A program made the position numbers and the translations under genes. From RGIG3701 sp031553595 (lineage in GTDB: Bacteria > Planctomycetota > Planctomycetia > Pirellulales > Thermoguttaceae), in the NCBI GenBank assembly GCA_031553595.1, contig JAVBLI010000005.1:248001-312000 (forward strand): a DNA stretch of 64,000 bases, read 5' to 3'. Position 1 is the first letter of the stretch. Every line of letters starts with the position of its first letter. The notes beneath the pieces were generated by a model. That model ran no database searches. It was not told the origin of the DNA and worked only from the letters and a program-made list of their open reading frames with translations. Shown piece by piece: positions 1-9,452 of the stretch.

Positions 1-121
1 AAAACCACGGAAATTCCAGCGTTTCATACCCCGTCACGCGGTTCATTTCCTGAAAAATCGCCTCCAGCGGCGGGAGGTTTTCAGACGCCACGATGATCGT
101 CGCGATCCACGGCTGCTGCAT
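1..121 (-). CDS. Hypothetical protein, N-terminal part only
   Basis: A minus-strand reading frame opens with ATG at 121-119 and runs off the left edge without a stop. It starts three bases after the plsC stop codon, so it is probably the last gene of the cmk-plsC operon. The visible 40 residues begin MQQPWIATIIVASENLPPLE. I do not recognise the family. The tight spacing and lack of any competing start support a real gene, but the product cannot be named. Confidence 0.55.
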   Translation of the reverse strand, partial: MQQPWIATIIVASENLPPLEAIFQEMNRVTGYETLEFPWF

Positions 122-124
122 GCT

Positions 125-775
125 TCACCTCTTCTTCCTGGCCTGCGACGCTTCCACGATCAGCGCTCGCACGCGCGTTTCCACCATTTCCAGAAGTTCC
201 TGCTCCGGCATTTCCTGCACCACGTCCGGCATGATCGGCTCCCCGTACATCACCGTGACACATCCCCAGCGCGGCTTCTGCCCGCGTGGCATGGCCTCCC
301 CCGCCCCCGAAATTCCACACGGCACAATTGCCGCCTTCGCGCGTTTCGCCAGCGAAATAAACCCTGCGTGAAACGGTAGCAGCTCTCCGTCCGAGCGCGT
401 GCCCTCCGGAAAAATGACCACCGCTTCCCCGTCTTTCAGACGTTTCAGCGTCTGCTTCACCCCGCCCAGGCCGCTGCCCTCCAGACTCACCGGGTATGCG
501 TTCAGCATCCGGATCCATAACGTAAACAGCCGTTTCCCCAGCGTGGCGTTACTGAAAAGCGTCTCGCGGGCCATGAAATTACACATCCGCGGCGTCCCCA
601 CCCCCAGCAGCGGCGGGTCCAGAAAACTTTCATGATTCGCCACGATCAGCACCGGCCCACTTTTCGGCACCCGTTTTGGGTAAAAATAACGCGCCGAGAA
701 ACGGATCAGAAAATACAGTCCCACCACGTACTGCATGGTCACGTAAAAACAGTGGTGTAAAAACGATTTTCGCAT
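125..775 (-). CDS. plsC: 1-acyl-sn-glycerol-3-phosphate acyltransferase (PlsC family)
   Basis: This 216-residue membrane-associated enzyme would acylate lysophosphatidic acid to phosphatidic acid in phospholipid synthesis. The family's catalytic HX4D motif is visible as NHESFLD near residue 48, and the acceptor-binding block FPEGTRS lies near residue 120. An N-terminal hydrophobic stretch (YVVGLYFLI) fits membrane attachment. Length is typical of the family. It lies 17 bp downstream of cmk on the same strand and is probably co-transcribed with it. The start has no strong ribosome binding site. Family assignment is firm; the exact acyl substrate is not. Confidence 0.9.
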   Translation of the reverse strand: MRKSFLHHCFYVTMQYVVGLYFLIRFSARYFYPKRVPKSGPVLIVANHESFLDPPLLGVGTPRMCNFMARETLFSNATLGKRLFTLWIRMLNAYPVSLEGSGLGGVKQTLKRLKDGEAVVIFPEGTRSDGELLPFHAGFISLAKRAKAAIVPCGISGAGEAMPRGQKPRWGCVTVMYGEPIMPDVVQEMPEQELLEMVETRVRALIVEASQARKKR

Positions 776-792
776 GGCTCGCCTATATTTTT

Positions 793-1458
793 TTACGGTT
801 TATGATATTCAGGATACTTCGCGCGAACTGCCGCGACGATTTTCGCCACCACTTCCTCCGCGGTCATGCCGTCCGAATTTATGAGCGCCGCGTCCGGCGC
901 CGGTTTCAGGGGCGCGATTTTCCGCTGCGAATCTTCCCGGTCGCGCTGGATGATTCCCGCCAGAATTCCCTCATAATCCGCCGCTTCCCCCTGCGCACAC
1001 TTCTGGCGGAACCGCCGCCGGGCACGTTCTTCGGGGGAGGCGTCCAGGAAAAACTTAAACGCCGCGTCCGGAAACACCACCGTTCCCTGCTCACGCCCTT
1101 CCGCCACGCAATCCTGCGCCATGCCGAACTCCCGCTGCATGCACGACAAAATATCCCGCACGCCCGGGTTTTCCGCAGAGTATTTCGTCACCGCCGTCAC
1201 CGGCAGGCTTTCCACTTCCACGGAAACGTCTTCGCCGTCCACGAAAATTCGCGGCCCGTTAAACTCCAGCTTCATCTTCTCGGCCACACGCACCAGCGCC
1301 GCATGGTCCGCCCAGTCCACCCCCGCACGCATGCCCGCCAGCGCCACCGCGCGGTACATCGCGCCGGTTTTCAGGTACGAAATCCCCAGCGTTTTCGCCA
1401 CCATTCCCGCCACGGTACTTTTTCCGGAGCCGGCCGGGCCGTCAATCGTGATGACCAT
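793..1458 (-). CDS. cmk: Cytidylate kinase
   Basis: This 221-residue enzyme phosphorylates CMP and dCMP. The P-loop sequence ITIDGPAGSGKSTVA is at the extreme N terminus, followed by YLKTGAMYRA, the typical CMP-binding region. The lid-like segment SPEERARRR and the region FRQKCAQGE are also typical of bacterial Cmk. Length matches the family (about 220-230). The start at the P-loop leaves only two residues before it, normal for Cmk. It is first in a short minus-strand operon with plsC. Confidence 0.95.
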   Translation of the reverse strand: MVITIDGPAGSGKSTVAGMVAKTLGISYLKTGAMYRAVALAGMRAGVDWADHAALVRVAEKMKLEFNGPRIFVDGEDVSVEVESLPVTAVTKYSAENPGVRDILSCMQREFGMAQDCVAEGREQGTVVFPDAAFKFFLDASPEERARRRFRQKCAQGEAADYEGILAGIIQRDREDSQRKIAPLKPAPDAALINSDGMTAEEVVAKIVAAVRAKYPEYHKP

Positions 1459-1556
1459 GAATTTTAAAATTCTGATAAAAATATGATTTTACACACACAG
1501 AATGTGATAACATGCGAAATATAAAGAGGAATTTCCACCAAAATCCCTCCACTCTC

Positions 1557-2888
1557 TCACATCTCCCGCTGATCCAGCACGCGCTGGAGTTTCCCTTCAC
1601 TGCGTTTCAGCGTCCGGGGTGTCACGAGCGTGATCTTCACCCGCAGGCCGATAATCCGCTCCACCGCATGCACCAGATCATTCTGGAGTTTTTCGTAAGA
1701 CGAGACGATATCCCCGTCAAACAATTCATTATCAATTTCCACCAGCACTTCCACGTGGTCCAGGCCGCCGACGCGCGTCAGGATGATCTGATAATGCGGC
1801 AGCGTGCCCTCCACTTTCATGATGGCCGTCTCGATCTGGGAGGGGAACACGTTCACGCCGCGGATAATGAGCATGTCATCACTGCGGCGCGAGATGCGGT
1901 GAATCCGGCGGATGGTGCGTCCGCACGGGCACGGTTCCGTCTCAATTTTCGTTATGTCCCGCGTCCGGTACCGCAGCATGGGCATGGCTCGCTTATTGAG
2001 CGTGGAGAGCACCAGCTCCCCCTCCTCGCCGTCCGGCAGCACCGCGAGCGTTTCGGGATGAATGATTTCCGGGTAAAAGTGATCTTCAAAAATGTGCATC
2101 CCGTCCTGGCAGACGCAGTCGGCGCCCACGCCCGGGCCGACCATTTCCGAGAGGCCGTAAATGTCATACGCTTTTATATTCGTCATTTCCTCCACGCGGC
2201 GGCGCATGGCCTCCGTCCACGGCTCGGCCCCGAAAATTCCGACTCGCAGCGGCAATTGCCGCATGTCCGTGCCCATGGAAATCGCCTGATCCATCAGGTG
2301 CAGGAAATAACTCGGCGTGCAGGAAATGGCCGTCGCGCCTAGGTCCCGCATGAGCATGATCTGCCGTTCCGTATTTCCCACGGACACCGGCACGACGGTC
2401 GCGCCCAGGCGTTCAATTCCGGTGTGCAGGCCCAGGCCGCCGGTGAACAGGCCGTACCCGTACGCGTTCTGCACCACATCCCCTCGCTGAATGCCGAAAG
2501 ACGCCAGACTGCGCGCCACCACTTCCGTCCACACATCCAGATCATCCTGCGTATACGCCACGACGATCGGCTTTCCGGTGGTCCCGCTGGACGCGTGGAA
2601 GCGCACAATTTCGCTGGAGGGCACGGCGAACATGCCATTCGGGTACGTGTCCCGCAGGTCTGTCTTCACGGTAAACGGGAGTTTCGAAATATCATGGATA
2701 CACCGGATATCCCGCGGACGGACGCCCGCCTCCGCCATCCGCTCCCGGTACAACGGCACCTGTTCATAAGAGAGCGTCACCATTTTCAGCAGGCGCTCGG
2801 TCTGTAATTGCCGCAACTTTTCCGGCGGGAGATAATCCGTGCTGCTGATGGGATTAAAGGGGATGGCGTGGACGTCTGGGGCTTTCAT
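1557..2888 (-). CDS. paaK: Phenylacetate-CoA ligase family protein
   Basis: This 443-residue AMP-forming ligase would activate phenylacetate, or a related aryl acid, with ATP and CoA. The nucleotide-binding motif HASSGTTGKPI is near residue 95. The YGLSEMVGPG block (adenylation motif) is near residue 245, and RRSDDMLIIRGVNVFPSQIE marks the C-terminal hinge. Length is typical of PaaK. No other phenylacetate catabolic gene is nearby. In anaerobes such ligases often work on products of aromatic amino-acid breakdown, so the physiological substrate is inferred only from the family. Confidence 0.88.
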   Translation of the reverse strand: MKAPDVHAIPFNPISSTDYLPPEKLRQLQTERLLKMVTLSYEQVPLYRERMAEAGVRPRDIRCIHDISKLPFTVKTDLRDTYPNGMFAVPSSEIVRFHASSGTTGKPIVVAYTQDDLDVWTEVVARSLASFGIQRGDVVQNAYGYGLFTGGLGLHTGIERLGATVVPVSVGNTERQIMLMRDLGATAISCTPSYFLHLMDQAISMGTDMRQLPLRVGIFGAEPWTEAMRRRVEEMTNIKAYDIYGLSEMVGPGVGADCVCQDGMHIFEDHFYPEIIHPETLAVLPDGEEGELVLSTLNKRAMPMLRYRTRDITKIETEPCPCGRTIRRIHRISRRSDDMLIIRGVNVFPSQIETAIMKVEGTLPHYQIILTRVGGLDHVEVLVEIDNELFDGDIVSSYEKLQNDLVHAVERIIGLRVKITLVTPRTLKRSEGKLQRVLDQREM

Positions 2889-3473
2889 GTTATTTTTTCC
2901 AGGATATGATTATATTATGCGCGAATGGAATATATATGAACCGATGATTATAATTTTACTTTTTTCACGGGTTTTGTCTACTCCCGGGCATTTTTCACGG
3001 GAATGCGGCGGCTTCCTTTTCCCGGCAGCATTTTTCCTGGAGAATGTATAATAGAATATTATATTTATAAAAGGTATAATATTATCCCGGAAAAACGTGT
3101 CGCGCAAAAATGTCGAAAGCTCTAAGTGCCATGATTTATAGATACTTACGGCATATTACACGGAGTTTTCCACGTGGAAAAGTTGTCAGCCGACTGTCAC
3201 GAAAATGTCATGAAAAATGCAAAGAATGAAGCCCGGCAAAATGCGGAATTTAATCCGATTCTCGAAATGTCACGAAAACCACGGTTATCCACATCCCCGA
3301 CAAAATACGTGACATGAAGTGACATGTTTTCCACGCGAAAAGGCGGAAAAACGGCGCCGCGCAAAAGGCCGGGCATGGGGAAGATCAGCCGGGGAGGGAC
3401 GCCGTATGACGGGCGGCTCCGCGCCTGGTCTCCCCCATGCCGCGGCGACTGGAAGAAAGACGCTCGGATGAGC
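2889..3473. other. 585-bp non-coding region with DnaA-box-like sites and an AT-rich flank
   Basis: No credible gene. Positions 2900-3100 are strongly AT-rich. Within 3160-3340 there is a perfect 9-mer TTATCCACA at 3285-3293. A 16-bp perfect palindrome TTTTCCACGTGGAAAA at 3166-3181 contains two outward TTTTCCACG boxes, and a further TTTTCCACG starts at 3327. Repeated 5'-TGTCACGAAAA / TGTCATGAAAA units lie at about 3196-3220 and 3268-3280, with GTGACATGAA-GTGACATG at about 3309-3326. The arrangement resembles a replication origin or another protein-binding iteron array. dnaA and dnaN are not adjacent, so the role is open. Confidence 0.4.
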
Positions 3474-6002
3474 TTATTCTTCCAGATCCAGCGTTTTCAG
3501 CTGGGAAAGTATGTCGTGAAAACGTTCCGCGAAATCCTGGTCGGAGTCCAACTGGAACTTACATTTTCGCAGATAATCCTGCAAAATGCGAGGATCCGTT
3601 TTTTCGGTGCTTTCGGCGGGGAAAAAGCGGGAGGGGAACGTGCTGGAAAAGTCGCCGGGAAAATCGTCCGGGAGGGAAGTCCCGCCGGAAAACGTCACGT
3701 CCGCTTCATCCAGACGGTATTTTCCCGGGGCTTTTAATCTTGCCAGGACGCTGGCGAATTGCGCGTCTTCCAGCAGCGTCTGCGCCTGGTAAGTGTCGCG
3801 CTCGGCGGGAGAATGATTCAGCGGTGTTTCTGCTGGGAATTCATCAGGAAATTCCACCGAAAATTCCTCGGCCGGCGGCATGATTTCCTCCACGGCATCT
3901 TGCGTGGGGAGGATGTCCTGTAATTCCGCCTGAATGTCTGCCAGCGTTTCTTCCACGGTTTTCGCCTTTTTATAGCGCATCGGGGCCGCGTCCTGCGCCG
4001 GACGCGGCATTTCCTGGCCCCGCTCATTTTCTGTAGCCGCTTCCGTTTCACCCATTTCCGGAGACCCGGCTGAGAGTTTATTCAAAATATTTTGCAGCAG
4101 CGACTGGATTCTGGAATTTTTACGTTTTTTGTAGCGCAGCCGCTCCTGAAAAACTTCCGGCCCCACCTTAAACGGACACGTGCCACCCGCCGATTTCGCC
4201 TGAAAATCTGACGGAAACGGCAGTTTAACCGGACATTCGTCTCCGCCGAAACGCTCTTCCACCAGCTGCTGCATCACACTGGCGGTCAGACTGTGTAACT
4301 GCATCCACATCCGTGACGGCGGTAATAACGGTTTTCCGCCCGCCGAGTATTCCCGCAGCAGCGCTTCGAGCATGCTGTGAAGCTGGGAAAAGGACTGAAC
4401 CGTGTTTTTCAGGTACATCCTGGAAATGAGCGTGTCCGTTTCTCCGCAGCATTCCGTTTTTCGGACGTGAAATGGAATCGTGGAGCGGCGGCACGCCATT
4501 TTTCGCGATTTCAGCTGCCGTTTTTTGTCTTTTTGCGGCTGGGATCCATGATCCTCGGCGTCCGCGTCAAAAATTTTCACCGGGTTTTGAGGCCCCGAAA
4601 CCCTTCCATTCGCCGGACGCGGAGAACGGGACGCGGATTTTTTTTCCTTGAGACCGGAGGCCGGGGATTCTTTTTCCGCCTTTCCCTCCATTCCCTTCAT
4701 TTTTTCCACCAAGGAATTCAAAACCCGGAACATCTCCTGCGTTTCCGACGCGGTTTCACGTTCTGAGGGCGGACTGACAGGGCTTTTTTTCGTTTTTCGC
4801 CGATTTTCATGTGAAAAATCGCGTTCCACCTCAGTCACGGTTTCATTACATATTTCAGAGGCTTCACGCACCGCCGCGCGCACAGATCCATATCCCCGAT
4901 CATCGTCATCATCCAGCGTACCGAATTCCACCGTGCCTAGGCCGGGGGGGGCTTTCACGGCTTCCTTTTCCTTCCCTCGCTGCGGAGTCGGCGTACCGGG
5001 ATCTTTTTTTGCATTCATGGAAGAAGCCGAAACCGCGAAATCTTCTGAAAACTCACTGGATGCATGCTCGAAATCCGGCGTTTCAGAAAAATCGTCATCC
5101 AGAGAAGTGGAAAAGCTGATGACGGGCGCTCCGCCGGCCGGTTTTTCGACTGTGGACGCCCAGCTCGGCGCGGATTCACCGTACGTTTCCAGCGGCGCGA
5201 TCTGCTGGAGACTGTTCCACGCGGCCTGTACGAAATCCTGGGGAATTTTTTCTAGCTTCTGCTCATACGCACACAGCAAAAGATGGTCGGCAAGCTGGTG
5301 CACCACCCGGGGGATTCCGTCCGAAAGCCGGTGAATTTCCCGGCACACCTCCGACGAAAACAGGGATAAACGCCCGCCGCACGACAAAATCCGCGTCCGC
5401 AGCAGCTCTTCCGTCTCATCCCGGCTGAGCGTTTCCAGAAAACACCGTGTGGTGATCCGCTGAGAAAATGCGTACAATTTCGGATCCGTCAATTTTTCCT
5501 CCAGACTCGGCAGCCCGGCCAGCATCAGTCGCACGCCGCTGCGGGGAGAGAAAACGGAATCCAAGAGTTGACGCAACTCCTCTAAAATACGCATCCTCAG
5601 AGCGTGCGCATCATCTACGATAATCAAAAGGCCCTTCAGTGAATATTCTGGCAGGGAAAGGTAATCGAACACCGAAATTCGCAGCTCATTTTCATCGCGA
5701 TTTGTGTATGAAATTCCAAGTTGTGCTAAAATCGTCTGAAAAAGCGTTTTCGGGGTGATGAGATTTTTACCACATAAAACAGAAACGTCTAATTCATCCT
5801 CAAAATCCTGCGCCAGCACCCGGCAAAGAAGCGTTTTCCCGCAGCCGGAAGGCCCCGTGACCAGCGAAATGCCCTCCATGCGGCGGACACACCGCGAAAT
5901 TTCTTTTCGTGCGTTTTCCACAGGGCCGGTGGGGCAAAAACCTTCCGGGAAAGGTTCAGCCAAAAAGGGACGTTCCGTCAGTCCGAAATATTCCAGATTC
6001 AT
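3474..6002 (-). CDS. ExeA-like AAA ATPase with long disordered C-terminal region
   Basis: 842 residues. The start at 6002 (MNLEYFGLTERPF) is chosen because AAGGGGG precedes it at good spacing; the frame stays open upstream. Residues 1-280 form a general-secretion ExeA/GspA-type ATPase: Walker A VTGPSGCGKT near residue 50, Walker B LLIIVDDAH near 130, and the sensor-like region RLMLAGLPSLEEKL. The remaining ~560 residues are charged and low in complexity with isolated conserved-looking blocks (for example LISRMYLKNTVQSFSQLHSM) and no recognised domain. ExeA-like proteins help assemble secretion machinery at the cell wall. No secretin gene is nearby, so the role is inferred. Confidence 0.75.
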   Translation of the reverse strand: MNLEYFGLTERPFLAEPFPEGFCPTGPVENARKEISRCVRRMEGISLVTGPSGCGKTLLCRVLAQDFEDELDVSVLCGKNLITPKTLFQTILAQLGISYTNRDENELRISVFDYLSLPEYSLKGLLIIVDDAHALRMRILEELRQLLDSVFSPRSGVRLMLAGLPSLEEKLTDPKLYAFSQRITTRCFLETLSRDETEELLRTRILSCGGRLSLFSSEVCREIHRLSDGIPRVVHQLADHLLLCAYEQKLEKIPQDFVQAAWNSLQQIAPLETYGESAPSWASTVEKPAGGAPVISFSTSLDDDFSETPDFEHASSEFSEDFAVSASSMNAKKDPGTPTPQRGKEKEAVKAPPGLGTVEFGTLDDDDDRGYGSVRAAVREASEICNETVTEVERDFSHENRRKTKKSPVSPPSERETASETQEMFRVLNSLVEKMKGMEGKAEKESPASGLKEKKSASRSPRPANGRVSGPQNPVKIFDADAEDHGSQPQKDKKRQLKSRKMACRRSTIPFHVRKTECCGETDTLISRMYLKNTVQSFSQLHSMLEALLREYSAGGKPLLPPSRMWMQLHSLTASVMQQLVEERFGGDECPVKLPFPSDFQAKSAGGTCPFKVGPEVFQERLRYKKRKNSRIQSLLQNILNKLSAGSPEMGETEAATENERGQEMPRPAQDAAPMRYKKAKTVEETLADIQAELQDILPTQDAVEEIMPPAEEFSVEFPDEFPAETPLNHSPAERDTYQAQTLLEDAQFASVLARLKAPGKYRLDEADVTFSGGTSLPDDFPGDFSSTFPSRFFPAESTEKTDPRILQDYLRKCKFQLDSDQDFAERFHDILSQLKTLDLEE

Positions 6003-6353
6003 ATTTTCTGCCCCCTTAATATGAATAAAATAAATATTAATGCCGTTTTTATCGCTACAATTGATATAATCGGTATACCTTTCCAGCGACTTTAGGTTTT
6101 TAGGTGTTTTGTCATTTTTTCGCCATTTCAGGCACCTGTGAGTTTCGCCAGCCTGCGGCATTTATGAAAAAAATTCCCGAATGTCTCGCGTGTATCCCTG
6201 TTAAACACTGTAAATATGGAATAAAATGGAAGAAATATAATATAATCGGCGCGGGTAATCCCAGCGGGAGAACGTGTGTGTTTTATCCGTTTTCAGAGGG
6301 CGGCTGGCCGGGCGGGAACAAAAGTTTCGAATCAGGAATAAAAAGGAAAAATC

Positions 6354-7643
6354 ATGACGTGGTTTAAGGAAGAAGGAAAACTGTCGCGCGAATGTATTCT
6401 GGAGCTGACGCACCGGGCGGCAGACGAGTCGCGGGCGCGGATCAAGAAAGACCCGAAGCGCGTGCTGCTGCTGCCGCCGGACATTACGCGGGCGCACAGT
6501 GGTTCCGGATGGATTACGGAGGAGCTTTACAAGATTTTTTCTCACACGGCGGATGTGCATCTCATTCCCACGCTGGGTCAGCACGTGCCGCACACGCCGG
6601 AACAGAACCGGTGGATGTTCGGCAGCGTTCCCGAGGAGAAAATCCACGCGCATGACTGGAAAAACGGCTCGCGGACGATCGGCGAGATCCCGGCCGAGTA
6701 TGTGCGCGAAGTTTCGGAAGGAAGAGCGGACTGGGCGATTCCTGTTTCGCTGAACACGCTGCTGCTGGACGGCGAGTGGGATCTGATTCTGAATGTGGGG
6801 CATGTCGTGCCGCACGAGGTGCTGGGTTTCGCGAATCATAACAAGAATTACTTCATCGGCCTGGGCGGAAAACCCATGATTTGCGCCTCGCACATGATGG
6901 CGGCCTGCTGTGGAATCGAGAATAATCTTGGCTGTCTGATTACCCCGCTGCGGGACTGTTATAATCGGGCGGAAACGGAGTTTCTCGGGCATCTGCCGGA
7001 CGCGTATCTGGAAGTGGTGATGGCGTATGATGAGGCCGGGAAGCTCGGGCACACGGGGTTTTATGTGGGGGATGATCTGGAGACGTATCTGGATGCCGCG
7101 CGGGCGTCCCGGACACAGAACATTACCGTGGTGCCGCCGCTGAAAAAGGTGGTGGCCGTCATGCAGGGCGACGAATTTTACAGCACGTGGGTGGCGAATA
7201 AAGCGGTTTACCGCACGCGGATGGCCATGGCGGACGGCGGCGAGCTGCTGATTCTCGCCCCGGGGCTGGAGCGTTTCGGCGAACAGCCGGATGTGGACGA
7301 ACTGATCCGAAAATACGGGTACACCGGCACGGAAAACATCATGAAACTCTGGAAAACGGAGCCCATTCTCCAGAATTTAACCCACGGCACAGCCCACCTC
7401 ATTCACGGCTCTTCGGAAGGCCGGTTCCGCATCACGTATGCACCAGGGCACCTTTCGGAGGCGGACATGAAAAGCGTGAATTTCGGTTACGCCGATCTGG
7501 CGGAAATGCAGCGCCGTTATGACCCGGCGGTGATGAAAAACGGCTTTAACACCATGCCTGACGGCGAGGAAGTGTATTACATCAGCACGCCGTCCGCGGG
7601 ACTGTGGGCCACGAAAGAAAAACTTGCCGGCCGAGAGGCGTGA
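6354..7643 (+). CDS. larA: LarA-like protein (nickel-dependent lactate racemase family, DUF2088)
   Basis: 429 residues. The N-terminal block LLPPDITRAHSGSGWITEEL and the following TLGQHVPHTPEQ match the LarA pattern in which conserved histidines surround the nickel-pincer nucleotide. GHVVPHEVLGFANHNKNYF corresponds to the region where LarA holds the cofactor covalently through a lysine; a Lys is present, although the usual SGGRK context is altered. A purine-rich site (AAAAGGAAAAATC) precedes the ATG. A LarB homologue lies at 45084-45899. The true substrate of many LarA paralogues is unknown and may be another 2-hydroxyacid. Confidence 0.8.
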   Translation: MTWFKEEGKLSRECILELTHRAADESRARIKKDPKRVLLLPPDITRAHSGSGWITEELYKIFSHTADVHLIPTLGQHVPHTPEQNRWMFGSVPEEKIHAHDWKNGSRTIGEIPAEYVREVSEGRADWAIPVSLNTLLLDGEWDLILNVGHVVPHEVLGFANHNKNYFIGLGGKPMICASHMMAACCGIENNLGCLITPLRDCYNRAETEFLGHLPDAYLEVVMAYDEAGKLGHTGFYVGDDLETYLDAARASRTQNITVVPPLKKVVAVMQGDEFYSTWVANKAVYRTRMAMADGGELLILAPGLERFGEQPDVDELIRKYGYTGTENIMKLWKTEPILQNLTHGTAHLIHGSSEGRFRITYAPGHLSEADMKSVNFGYADLAEMQRRYDPAVMKNGFNTMPDGEEVYYISTPSAGLWATKEKLAGREA

Positions 7644-7649
7644 AAAGAA

Positions 7650-7943
7650 ATGTGCGTATATGAGATAACGTTAAAGTTTTACCAGAAGTCGGCGCCGCTG
7701 TCCCCAGAGCGGTGTGACGCGTTTTTGGATCGGTGGATTGAAAAAATCGAAGATTTAAAATTGCAATTCGGCGGCACGACGCACATGGAGACGGGGATTC
7801 TTAATGGTGGTATTGACTTTGGTGACAGGATAAAAGAAATAACCATCGAGAAAAAGCTTTTTGAGCTTCAGGCATGGCTGGCAGCGCAGCCGAGTCGGCC
7901 CGTTATCCTGAAATTAAAATTGTTTGAACTTGAAGAGGAATAA
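7650..7943 (+). CDS. Small hypothetical protein, possibly YggL/DUF469-like
   Basis: 97 residues, starting six bases after the larA stop. The segment LQFGGTTHMETGILNG followed by a helix and WLAAQPSRPVILKLKLFELE loosely resembles the YggL (DUF469) ribosome-associated family, which has F-GG, G-I and a terminal WL...L block. The similarity is weak and I offer it only as a suggestion. The close spacing suggests transcription with larA. No signal peptide or membrane segment. Confidence 0.55.
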   Translation: MCVYEITLKFYQKSAPLSPERCDAFLDRWIEKIEDLKLQFGGTTHMETGILNGGIDFGDRIKEITIEKKLFELQAWLAAQPSRPVILKLKLFELEEE

Positions 7944-7954
7944 GCATACATTGC

Positions 7955-8012
7955 ACTCATTTCCTATTCACGCATTCACCTGCTCCCCTATTTCCTTCCT
8001 ACCCACCTTTTT
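7955..8012. repeat. Heptamer/octamer-type degenerate repeat (CACC family), one arm
   Basis: The spacer between the 97-residue gene and the membrane-fusion protein gene is built of CTATTCAC, GCATTCACC, TGCTCCCC, CTATTTCC units. It resembles the CACC-type hairpin at 39701-39786. It fills almost the whole gap up to the next start codon, which therefore has no Shine-Dalgarno sequence. No clear opposite arm is present. Confidence 0.5.
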
Positions 8013-8015
8013 CTC

Positions 8016-9320
8016 ATGAAAATATTCACATCCCTCAATTATCTTGCCATTTTCCTCACCGCGCTGCTGGTCGGCGGGCTGGTCGGTTTTGTCGGCACAC
8101 AGAGTTATTACCGCGGACAGCTTTCGAATAAAAAATTCCTGAAAGACCGTCTGGAAAGCATGGAAAAACTCGGTGGCGGTGCGGACAAAAAAACGCCGCT
8201 GGCGTCGGTGGAGGTGGCAGAGGTGACGATTGGCCCCGCGCAGGAAATCAGTGAGCTGGCCGGGCGGCTGGTGGAAATCGGACGCACGACGGTGGCCAGC
8301 GAGGTGGCGGGGAAGGTTGTGGAAATGCCGGTCGAGGACGGTACGCCGGTGCAAAAAGACGAAACGCTCCTGGCCCGTGTGGACACCGTGTGGAATCAGC
8401 TCGCCATCGAGCAGTCGAAAGCCCGCCTGGCGGCCCTGGAGGCCACGCTGCGGTATGAGCGCAGCGAGTTGCATCGAATCGTGGGCCTGATTATGGATAA
8501 AGCGGTCAGCGAAAGCGAGAAGGAATCGAAAGAGGCCACCATCCAGGAGCTGGAGGCGAAAATTCTGGAGGAGAAAGCCAAACTACACGAGCTGGAGCTG
8601 AAAGTCAGACGCTCGCGGATTTATGCCCCGTTCCGCGGGGAAGTGGTACAGCGTTTCGTGGATGTGGGCGCGTATGTGAACGCTGGGACGCCGATCGCCG
8701 AGATCATCACCACGGGCGAGATTGACGCGCGGATTTACCTCCCGGAGAATGCGATTAAGCGGATGGAGGTCGGCCAGCAGGTGAAAGTTTGGGTGGATCC
8801 GCTGGATAAAATGGTGGAGGGAAAAGTGGCCACGATTCTCAGCACGGCCACCAGCGCTTCCCGCACGTTCTTCGTCCGCGTTCGGCTGGATGATCTCGAC
8901 GGCATGCTGAAATCCGGCATGAGTGCCCGGGCGTACGTTCCCGTGACGGAGCCTTTCGAGTCGCTGATCGTGCCCAAAGACGGAGTGCTGATTCGCCCGG
9001 ACGGTTACATCGCGTGGCTGGCGGTTCCGAAAGCGGAAGCCGAAACGCCAACCGGCGCCGAGCCCGGTGAGCGTGCCGGTATGGATGAGCCGCCGGTGGC
9101 GGAGCCGGTGCCCGTGCGCGTGCTGGCGTCCATGCCCGGCTATTTCGCGGTTCGCCCGGAAACGGAGCGCGGCAAGGAAATCATGAAGCCCGGCGCGGTC
9201 ATCATTACGGAAGGGGCTGAGCGACTGGCGGCCGGGGCGGCGCTGAAAATTCAGAAGAATAAATACCCACTGGAGCCTCTGCCGGGAACGTACCCGACCG
9301 GGCATCAGAAATTCGAGTGA
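8016..9320 (+). CDS. Efflux periplasmic adaptor (HlyD/RND membrane-fusion protein)
   Basis: 434 residues. An N-terminal membrane anchor (YLAIFLTALLVGGLVGFVG) is followed by a barrel-sandwich (lipoyl) half near 75-110, VASEVAGKVVEMPVEDGTPV, and a coiled-coil hairpin of Glu/Lys/Leu-rich helices at about 125-190. The second lipoyl half is RSRIYAPFRGEVVQRFVDVG near 195, followed by beta-barrel domains. This is the adaptor linking an inner-membrane pump to an outer-membrane channel. The usual RND permease gene does not follow, so it is an orphan here. A proline-rich insert lies near residue 345. Confidence 0.88.
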   Translation: MKIFTSLNYLAIFLTALLVGGLVGFVGTQSYYRGQLSNKKFLKDRLESMEKLGGGADKKTPLASVEVAEVTIGPAQEISELAGRLVEIGRTTVASEVAGKVVEMPVEDGTPVQKDETLLARVDTVWNQLAIEQSKARLAALEATLRYERSELHRIVGLIMDKAVSESEKESKEATIQELEAKILEEKAKLHELELKVRRSRIYAPFRGEVVQRFVDVGAYVNAGTPIAEIITTGEIDARIYLPENAIKRMEVGQQVKVWVDPLDKMVEGKVATILSTATSASRTFFVRVRLDDLDGMLKSGMSARAYVPVTEPFESLIVPKDGVLIRPDGYIAWLAVPKAEAETPTGAEPGERAGMDEPPVAEPVPVRVLASMPGYFAVRPETERGKEIMKPGAVIITEGAERLAAGAALKIQKNKYPLEPLPGTYPTGHQKFE

Positions 9321-9332
9321 GGCGTGGGCTGA

Positions 9333-9452
9333 AAACAGCAGCCGGGAGCGGAGCGGAACGCAGAGACGCATAGAGACCGGATAAGAAGCGGTGAGTTGGT
9401 TTCCGGTTCTAATCCGGTCTCTGCGCTAACGCTCCGCTCCCGGCTGCTGTTT
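9333..9452. repeat. Family A palindrome, copy 1
   Basis: A 120-bp inverted repeat. The arms AAACAGCAGCCGGGAGCGG and its reverse complement pair perfectly over 23 bp, and the inner GAGACCGGAT / ATCCGGTCTC blocks pair again. It starts 13 bp after the stop of the membrane-fusion protein gene. As RNA it would form a long hairpin and could act as a 3' end. Confidence 0.9.
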
